64,000 bases of DNA, taken from positions 62,001 to 126,000 of the forward strand of contig NZ_CP028037.1 in the NCBI RefSeq assembly GCF_005491205.1. Direction: 5' to 3'. This document shows, one piece after another, positions 58,841 to 64,000 of the stretch (its first letter is position 1; each line of letters begins with the position of its first letter). The notes beneath the pieces are model-generated. The model saw only the letters and a program-made list of their open reading frames with translations, was not told the origin of the DNA and did no database searches. A program made the translations under genes and the position numbers. This DNA is from Nissabacter sp. SGAir0207 (GTDB lineage Bacteria > Pseudomonadota > Gammaproteobacteria > Enterobacterales > Enterobacteriaceae).

Positions 58841-59686
58841 ATGCATTTTCGTGCAATGGAGCAGAGCGATCTACCTCAGGCGTGGACGCTATCACAACAG
58901 GTAAAGTGGCCACACCGGCTGGAGGATTGGCAGCAGGCGCTGCGCCTCGGGGAGGGCGTGGTGGCCGAGCAGGAGGGGCAGGTGGTGGGCACCATCCTCG
59001 GTTGGCGCTGGGGTGAGGCCTACGCCACCGTGGGGCTGGTGATTGTGGATGAGGCGTATCGCGGGCAGGGGATCGGGCAGCAGTTGCTGCTTGCCATGCT
59101 GGAGCGAATGCCCGGCTACACCGTGCGCCTTAACGCCACTGAGGCGGGCAAGGCGCTCTATGAGAAGTTTGGCTTCCACGTTACCGGTCTGGTGCAACAG
59201 CACCAGTGTGCCGCCCTCGGCGAAATCGCGCCGGTCGCCCCACTGGCAGGGCAGCGGCTGCGCCCGGCCACGGCAGAGGATGCGGATCTGCTTGCCGCGC
59301 TGGATCACCGCGCCCACGGCCTGTTCCGCCCGGCAATGGTGGCCACGCTATTGAACGAGGGTGAGCGTGTGTTGCTGCTGCAGGATGCCTATGGCCAGCC
59401 ACAGGGGTTCGCCGGCCTGCGCCGATTCGGGCATGGTTGGCTTATCGGGCCGGTTATTGCCCATGATCCCCAGCAGGCGAGGGTGCTGATCAGCACGCTG
59501 ATGGCCGATCTGGCGGGCGAGTTTGTGCGCGTTGACAGCGATCCGCGCCTTGGCCTGTGCAGCTGGCTGACAGGGCAGGGGCTGCAAGAGGTGGATAACC
59601 CCACCGTGATGGTCAAGGGTACGCCGTGGGTGCCCGCGCCCGGCACGCCGCAGGCGTTTGGCCTGCTGTCACAGGCGATGGGCTAA
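58841..59686 (+). CDS. GNAT-family acetyltransferase, two-domain
   Basis: A 281-residue protein. The N-terminal GNAT domain holds an acetyl-CoA loop, VIVDEAYRGQGIGQQLLLAML near residue 67. The C-terminal half (from about 145) is a second GNAT-like fold with FAGLRRFGHGWLIGPVIAHDPQQARVLISTLMADL, as in YitI-type proteins. Substrate unknown. AAGGAGAGG precedes the ATG. Confidence 0.87.
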   Translation: MHFRAMEQSDLPQAWTLSQQVKWPHRLEDWQQALRLGEGVVAEQEGQVVGTILGWRWGEAYATVGLVIVDEAYRGQGIGQQLLLAMLERMPGYTVRLNATEAGKALYEKFGFHVTGLVQQHQCAALGEIAPVAPLAGQRLRPATAEDADLLAALDHRAHGLFRPAMVATLLNEGERVLLLQDAYGQPQGFAGLRRFGHGWLIGPVIAHDPQQARVLISTLMADLAGEFVRVDSDPRLGLCSWLTGQGLQEVDNPTVMVKGTPWVPAPGTPQAFGLLSQAMG

Positions 59687-59712
59687 GCCGCGCCAGCTCA
59701 CTGATTGATGCA

Positions 59713-59755
59713 AGAATCCCAGAATCCTGTAATCCCAGGATTCTGGGATTCTTTC
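59713..59755 (+). terminator. Terminator of the GNAT gene
   Basis: A 16-bp perfect stem: AGAATCCCAGAATCCT (59713-59728) pairs with AGGATTCTGGGATTCT (59737-59752). A T-rich tail follows. Confidence 0.85.
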
Positions 59756-59813
59756 TTTCTGCCCGCCATTAACTAATGAAATGAATAGTTTCCTCCCGGA
59801 ATAGATTGTAAAA

Positions 59814-59832
59814 GCAAATGATATTGATTATC
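59814..59832 (+). promoter_or_regulatory. Fur box
   Basis: GCAAATGATATTGATTATC matches 15 of 19 positions of GATAATGATAATCATTATC. It lies about 35 bases upstream of the binding-protein start, so the operon should be induced by iron starvation. Confidence 0.82.
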
Positions 59833-59866
59833 TTTTGCGACCTCTTTGATAGCCCGGATGGACCCC

Positions 59867-61024
59867 ATGCGTTTTGCCGCTCTTTTGCTGCTGGTGGTAA
59901 GCCTCGGCAGCCACGCCAAACAGGTGACCGATCTGCTCGGCCGACAGGTCACCGTCCCAGATCACCCCCAGCGCGTTATCCTCGGTGAGAGCCGGATGCT
60001 CTACACGCTAGCCCTGCTGCAACCGGGTTATCCGGCAGCACATATCGCGGGCTGGCCAGCGGATTTGGCGAAGTATGACCCGCAGACCTGGGCGCAGTAC
60101 CGGCAGGCATTTCCACAGTTGGCGACCATTCCGCAACTGGGCAGCGGCAGCGTCAATGACATCAGCGCCGAGAAGGTACTGGCGCTCAACCCCGATCTGG
60201 TGATTTTGCCGCGTCTGGCCAAAAGCACCGCCGGTAACGCCGCCTTCCTGCAACTGATGGAGCAGGCCCATGTGCCGGTGGTGGTGGTGGATCTGCGGGT
60301 AGATCTGCTTAACCATACCGTGCCGAGCGTGCGCTTGCTGGGCGAGATCTTCAACCAGCCGCAGCGCGCGGAGGCGTTCATCGCCTTCTACCAACACCAT
60401 ATGGCGGCGATCCAACAGCGGCTGTCGACCTACCAAGGGCCAAAAACCCGCGTGATGCTGCATCTGCACCTCGGTCGGCGCGACACCTGCTGCACCACCG
60501 CCGTCAATGGCAACCTTGGGCAACTGCTGGCCTTCGCCGGCGGGGAGAACATCGCGGCAGGTCAGGTGAGCGGCGTGTTCGGCGAGCTGAACCCGGAGAG
60601 CGTGCTGGCCGCCAACCCTGACGTCTATATCGCCACCGGCCTGGGCGAACCAGAGGGGGGGAGCCGCACGGTACGCCTCGGCCCGCAGGTGGCGGCGGCA
60701 CAGGCCGCGCAGAGCTTCCAGCAGGTGATGGCAAAACAGCCGATCCTCGCGCAACTGCCGGCGGTGCGCGACGGGCGTGCCTATGCCCTGTGGCACAACT
60801 TCTACCTCAGCCCCTATCACGTGGTGGCCACCGAATATTTTGCCAAGGCGCTCTATCCAGCCTTGTTCAGCGATCTCAACCCACAACAGACATTACAAGA
60901 CCTTTATCAGCGCTTTTTGCCGCTGACTTTGACAGGGACTTTCTGGAGCCAGTTACCCCATGAAAACCATCGCGACCTGCCTGTTGGGCAGCAGCCTGAT
61001 CATTCCCACCCTCACTCAGGCTGA
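59867..61024 (+). CDS. Iron-complex/cobalamin-type periplasmic binding protein
   Basis: About 385 residues with signal peptide MRFAALLLLVVSLGSHA and a FecB/BtuF-type periplasmic fold. It has VTDLLGRQVTVPDHPQRVILGESRMLYTLALL, SAEKVLALNPDLVILPR and LNPESVLAANPDVYIATG. GGATGG upstream favours ATG 59867 over 59858. It has no lipobox. The 3' end overlaps the receptor gene by 65 bases, an unusually long overlap. No FecCD permease or ATPase is adjacent, so it must share them with another locus or act otherwise. Confidence 0.86.
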   Translation: MRFAALLLLVVSLGSHAKQVTDLLGRQVTVPDHPQRVILGESRMLYTLALLQPGYPAAHIAGWPADLAKYDPQTWAQYRQAFPQLATIPQLGSGSVNDISAEKVLALNPDLVILPRLAKSTAGNAAFLQLMEQAHVPVVVVDLRVDLLNHTVPSVRLLGEIFNQPQRAEAFIAFYQHHMAAIQQRLSTYQGPKTRVMLHLHLGRRDTCCTTAVNGNLGQLLAFAGGENIAAGQVSGVFGELNPESVLAANPDVYIATGLGEPEGGSRTVRLGPQVAAAQAAQSFQQVMAKQPILAQLPAVRDGRAYALWHNFYLSPYHVVATEYFAKALYPALFSDLNPQQTLQDLYQRFLPLTLTGTFWSQLPHENHRDLPVGQQPDHSHPHSG

Positions 61025-63074
61025 GGAGACCGGCGATACGCTGGTCGTCACGAAAAAAGCGGAAGAGACCGCAACCGCCAACACCGGTTCGTACCAGCCG
61101 CACAGCAGCGTAACCGCCACCCGCAGCGAGAGCCGCATCGTCGAGACGCCGCAATCCATTACCGTGGTGCCGAAACAGGTGCTGGAGGATCAGGATGCCA
61201 GCAGCCTCGATCAGGCGCTCTACACCGTCAGCGGCATTACCCAGTCCAACACCTTGGGCGGCACCCAGGATGCGGTGATCAAACGTGGCTTTGGCGACAA
61301 CCGCGACGGCTCCATTTTGCGCGATGGGCTGCGCTCCATTCAGGCGCGTAACTTCACGCCGACCACTGAACGGGTGGAGGTGCTGAAAGGCCCGTCGTCG
61401 ATGCTCTACGGCATGAATGAACCGGGTGGGATGGTCAATATCATCAGCAAAAAACCGCAGATGACGCCGCATGTGCATCTGGAAGGGCGCACCAGCAGCT
61501 TTGGCGGCGGTGGCGGCCAGCTTGACGTCACTGGCCCACTGGGCGGCGGGTTTGCTGGCCGGTTGATTGTCGATCACAGTGAGACGGATTACTGGCGCAA
61601 CTTTGGCCGTACACGCCAGACCGTGGTGGCGCCCTCCCTGATGTGGGTGGGCGACAGCACGGTGGTGCGGCTCTCCTGGGAGCATATGGAGTATCTGGTG
61701 CCCTTTGATCGCGGCACGGTGCTGGACACCAACACCGGCAAGCCGGTCAATGTGCCGCGTGAGCGCCGTTTCGACGAAACCTACAACGCCACGCGTGGTG
61801 ATCAGGACACCCTGACCTTCCAAGCCGATCAGGCGTTGAGCGAGAACTGGTCATCCCAGTTTACCTACTCCTTCAACCGCAACCGCTACAGCGACAATCA
61901 GGCGCGCGCCACCGCCTATGACGCCGACACAGGTATCCTGACGCGCCAGGCCGACTCGACGGCTGCCGCCAATGCCCGTACCCAGATCGCGCAACTCTCC
62001 TTAAATGGCGATGTTGATTGGGGGCGCGTCAACCACCAGCTGTTGATGGGCGTCGATTATGAGGCCGACCGCACCTACCGGGGCGACATGATCCGCGGCA
62101 CCAAAACCAAGAACAGCCTGTTTAACGTCTATGATCCGGTCTATGGCCTGTTGGATACCAGCACCGCCGTCAGCGCCAAGGACAGCGACCAGCGTGAGAA
62201 CATCGACAGCCGTGGGCTGTTTATGCAGGACGTGCTGCGTCTGGATGAGCACTGGCAACTGATTGGCGGCCTGCGCTACGACCGCTTCGACGTGATGGCC
62301 GGCAAGGGCCGCCCATTCGTCACCAATACCCAGAGTTCAGACAGCAAACTGGTGCCGCGCGTGGGCGTGGTCTACAGCCTAAATAACTGGTCGAGTCTTT
62401 ACGCCAGCTATACCGAGTCGTTCAAGCCCAACTCCTCCATTGCCACACAGATTGGTGCGCTGCCACCGGAGCAGGGCAAGGCGTATGAGGTGGGCGCGAA
62501 AATTGACACGTCTAACGGCATTACCGGCACGCTGGCGCTATATGACATCCGCAAGCGCAATGTGATGGTGAGCGAGACGATTGGCGGCGAAACCTATACC
62601 CGCACCGCTGGGCAGGTGCGTTCACAGGGCGTGGAGCTGGATATGGCAGGCCAACTGACCCGTAGCCTGAGTCTGGTGGGATCGTATGCCTATACCGACG
62701 CACGGGTCAAAGAGGACCCAGAGAACCGTGGGATGCGGATGCCCAACACCGCGCGCCACACGGCCGCGCTGTTCCTGACCAATGATTTTGGCCATACCGG
62801 GCTGATTGCCAATGATGACCTGCGCGCCGGTGTCGGCGGTCGTTATGTTGGCAAGCGACCGGGCGACGCCGCCAACAGTTTCTGGCTGGATGACTACACG
62901 GTAGCCGACGCCTTTGTCGCCTGGCACACGCCCTACAGTGGCTACGATGTGAAGTGGCAACTGAACGTGAAAAACCTGTTCGACACCACCTACTACACCT
63001 CCAGCGCCAGCAACCTGCGTATCGCGATCGGCGATCCGCGCGAAGTGGTGCTCTCCGCCTCCGTTGATTTCTAA
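60960..63074 (+). CDS. TonB-dependent siderophore receptor
   Basis: A 704-residue outer-membrane receptor. It has a signal peptide (MKTIATCLLGSSLIIPTLTQA), a TonB-box-like DTLVVTKK and a plug domain with ETPQSITVVPKQVLEDQ, GFGDNRDGSILRDGLRS and VEVLKGPSSMLYGMNEPGGMVNIISKKP. A 22-strand barrel follows, ending in Phe (SASVDF). It is of the FhuE/FoxA-like siderophore group. Co-transcribed with the binding protein behind a Fur box. The exact siderophore is unknown. Confidence 0.92.
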   Translation: MKTIATCLLGSSLIIPTLTQAEETGDTLVVTKKAEETATANTGSYQPHSSVTATRSESRIVETPQSITVVPKQVLEDQDASSLDQALYTVSGITQSNTLGGTQDAVIKRGFGDNRDGSILRDGLRSIQARNFTPTTERVEVLKGPSSMLYGMNEPGGMVNIISKKPQMTPHVHLEGRTSSFGGGGGQLDVTGPLGGGFAGRLIVDHSETDYWRNFGRTRQTVVAPSLMWVGDSTVVRLSWEHMEYLVPFDRGTVLDTNTGKPVNVPRERRFDETYNATRGDQDTLTFQADQALSENWSSQFTYSFNRNRYSDNQARATAYDADTGILTRQADSTAAANARTQIAQLSLNGDVDWGRVNHQLLMGVDYEADRTYRGDMIRGTKTKNSLFNVYDPVYGLLDTSTAVSAKDSDQRENIDSRGLFMQDVLRLDEHWQLIGGLRYDRFDVMAGKGRPFVTNTQSSDSKLVPRVGVVYSLNNWSSLYASYTESFKPNSSIATQIGALPPEQGKAYEVGAKIDTSNGITGTLALYDIRKRNVMVSETIGGETYTRTAGQVRSQGVELDMAGQLTRSLSLVGSYAYTDARVKEDPENRGMRMPNTARHTAALFLTNDFGHTGLIANDDLRAGVGGRYVGKRPGDAANSFWLDDYTVADAFVAWHTPYSGYDVKWQLNVKNLFDTTYYTSSASNLRIAIGDPREVVLSASVDF

Positions 63075-63082
63075 TCCCCAAG

Positions 63083-63104
63083 GCCGGCAATAGCCGGCTT
63101 TTTT
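63083..63104 (+). terminator. Terminator of the receptor operon
   Basis: GCCGGC (63083-63088) AATA GCCGGC (63093-63098), then six T. Confidence 0.88.
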
Positions 63105-63452
63105 AGCAATGTATTTACACCACGCAAGTAGTTACAACATACTTTTAGTTTATTATTCAAAATCAACGATCACTTAATCTCCAGTGTAAAAGACAGTGCT
63201 GGGCAGCAATCACATTGACCGCTAGCTCACTTGGCGGCCGCTTTTCAGGTCACCGAAAACCCTGTTATGAGTGCTCTCGCTGGATTGCTGACCTATAGGG
63301 CTTAGCCAAAAAGCAGCCAACAACGCCCATTGTGTGCATGTCTCCGGAACAATGCGATGTTCAGTAACAACCTAGGCCATATAGGAAATTTTGGTTATGC
63401 CATGAACGGTGTATGATGGGCAAATAGCCATTAAAAGATTAAGGATAATGGA
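63105..63452. other. Intergenic region before the right-edge gene
   Basis: About 350 bases, lower in GC than the coding surroundings, with no recognised gene, repeat or RNA. It may include the promoter of the next gene (AT-rich near 63400-63450). Confidence 0.45.
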
Positions 63453-64000
63453 ATGAAAATGGTATTTCCGGTTGACGGCTACCGTTCGGCAATAGGCTTC
63501 ATGGCAGCCATGCAGGGCAGTGGGGGAGATACCCACTGGCTAATGAAGCAAGCAGAGCACTGGCATGGGGGGATTCACCTCTATGAAAGCTTTGCTGGCA
63601 ACGCGATTTTCAAAACCGACAGTCATGGATTGAAATCTATGACCGATGGTCAGGTGGTTGTCTGGCGGCTGAATGACGATTATCAGACGGCGGCATTCGG
63701 GAAAAAGATGTTGAAATTCAGTTCCACCTTCGTACTCATCAAATCCACTTGTACCCCGGATAAAGACAAACCCGAAAACGCACTGGATTTCTATACTCTG
63801 TGGATGCAGATAGCCCCGCTATCTGAGTACGGTATCACAGACATGCCGATTGCCACCGTGACCGCCAGCTCGCTCAAAATTCGCCAGGACAACACGTTTC
63901 CCGGCTGGATACGTAGCGGACTAAAGGAAGGGGTCAACGTTCCCCGCGATGCGCTGCACCACTATGAAGTACCGCGAGATAGTCAGACGACGCTGCCACG
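63453..64000 (+). CDS. Partial protein with degenerate M23/lysostaphin-like domain
   Basis: An open frame runs from ATG 63453 (AAGGAT upstream) to the window edge, at least 182 residues with no stop. It begins MKMVFPVDGYRSAIGF. It includes HWHGGIHLYESF, then SMTDGQVVVWRLNDDYQTA, SSTFVLIKSTCT and DFYTLWMQIAPLSEYG. This pattern recalls M23 peptidase-like domains at the N-terminus of some type VI secretion-associated proteins. The usual zinc-ligand positions look changed (HL for D, and WMQIA for YMHLS), so it may be non-catalytic. The C-terminal part is outside the window. The GC content is lower than that of its neighbours. Confidence 0.6.
   Translation, partial: MKMVFPVDGYRSAIGFMAAMQGSGGDTHWLMKQAEHWHGGIHLYESFAGNAIFKTDSHGLKSMTDGQVVVWRLNDDYQTAAFGKKMLKFSSTFVLIKSTCTPDKDKPENALDFYTLWMQIAPLSEYGITDMPIATVTASSLKIRQDNTFPGWIRSGLKEGVNVPRDALHHYEVPRDSQTTLP

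Overview
The window looks like a chromosomal segment of a high-GC member of the Enterobacterales. The support is an H-NS paralogue with the conserved TGQGRTP DNA-binding loop, and homologues of BluF, ProP, UmuD, SotB and guanidine-riboswitch-controlled SugE/Gdx, all resembling enterobacterial versions. Large membrane-bound dehydrogenase operons and aromatic catabolism suggest a plant- or soil-associated lineage such as Yersiniaceae or Erwiniaceae. I cannot name the genus from sequence alone. No rRNA, tRNA, insertion sequence, prophage or CRISPR array was recognised.

Layout. 0-6 kb: hpaBC (4-hydroxyphenylacetate 3-monooxygenase), then a PuuB-like amine oxidase, a cupin protein, an APC permease and an uncharacterised protein. 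6-9 kb, minus strand: a VOC protein, gdx behind a guanidine-II riboswitch, an AlaX-like editing protein, and a BLUF-EAL photoreceptor. 9-14 kb: an MRJP-like secreted protein divergent from a GlcG-VOC fusion, a LacI-family regulator and a Gfo/Idh oxidoreductase; two near-identical palindromes suggest one regulon. 14-18 kb: a three-gene membrane-bound FAD dehydrogenase (gamma subunit, GMC flavoprotein, tri-haem cytochrome c). 19-26 kb: one minus-strand operon pcaIJFD-catBCA, encoding the whole route from catechol to succinyl-CoA and acetyl-CoA, divergent from an IclR-family regulator.

26-34 kb: an H-NS paralogue, a LexA-controlled umuD without umuC, manganese catalase, ProP, small stress-type proteins, and a gene-free stretch of about 1 kb. 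34-40 kb: a GH3 glycosidase and a second complete three-gene FAD dehydrogenase operon, paralogous to the first. 40-54 kb: a sulfur-scavenging region. A sigma-54 activator carries a SsuA-like ligand-binding domain C-terminal to its DNA-binding domain. It is divergent from an SsuD-type monooxygenase behind a clear -24/-12 promoter with two upstream dyads. A flavoprotein, a second LLM monooxygenase, a MetNIQ-like ABC transporter, an MFS permease, a DszC/SfnB-like flavoprotein and an SsuA protein follow.

54-64 kb: the SotB exporter, a phd-doc toxin-antitoxin pair with a palindromic operator, a hexapeptide acyltransferase, an MFS exporter, a GNAT protein, a Fur-boxed periplasmic binding protein with a TonB-dependent receptor, and a partial gene at the right edge resembling a degenerate M23-type domain.

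The strongest candidate for something unusual is the one-component sulfonate sensor/sigma-54 activator with its dyads and promoter. Next come the BluF homologue with an apparently intact EAL active site and the GlcG-VOC/MRJP/LacI/Gfo regulon.
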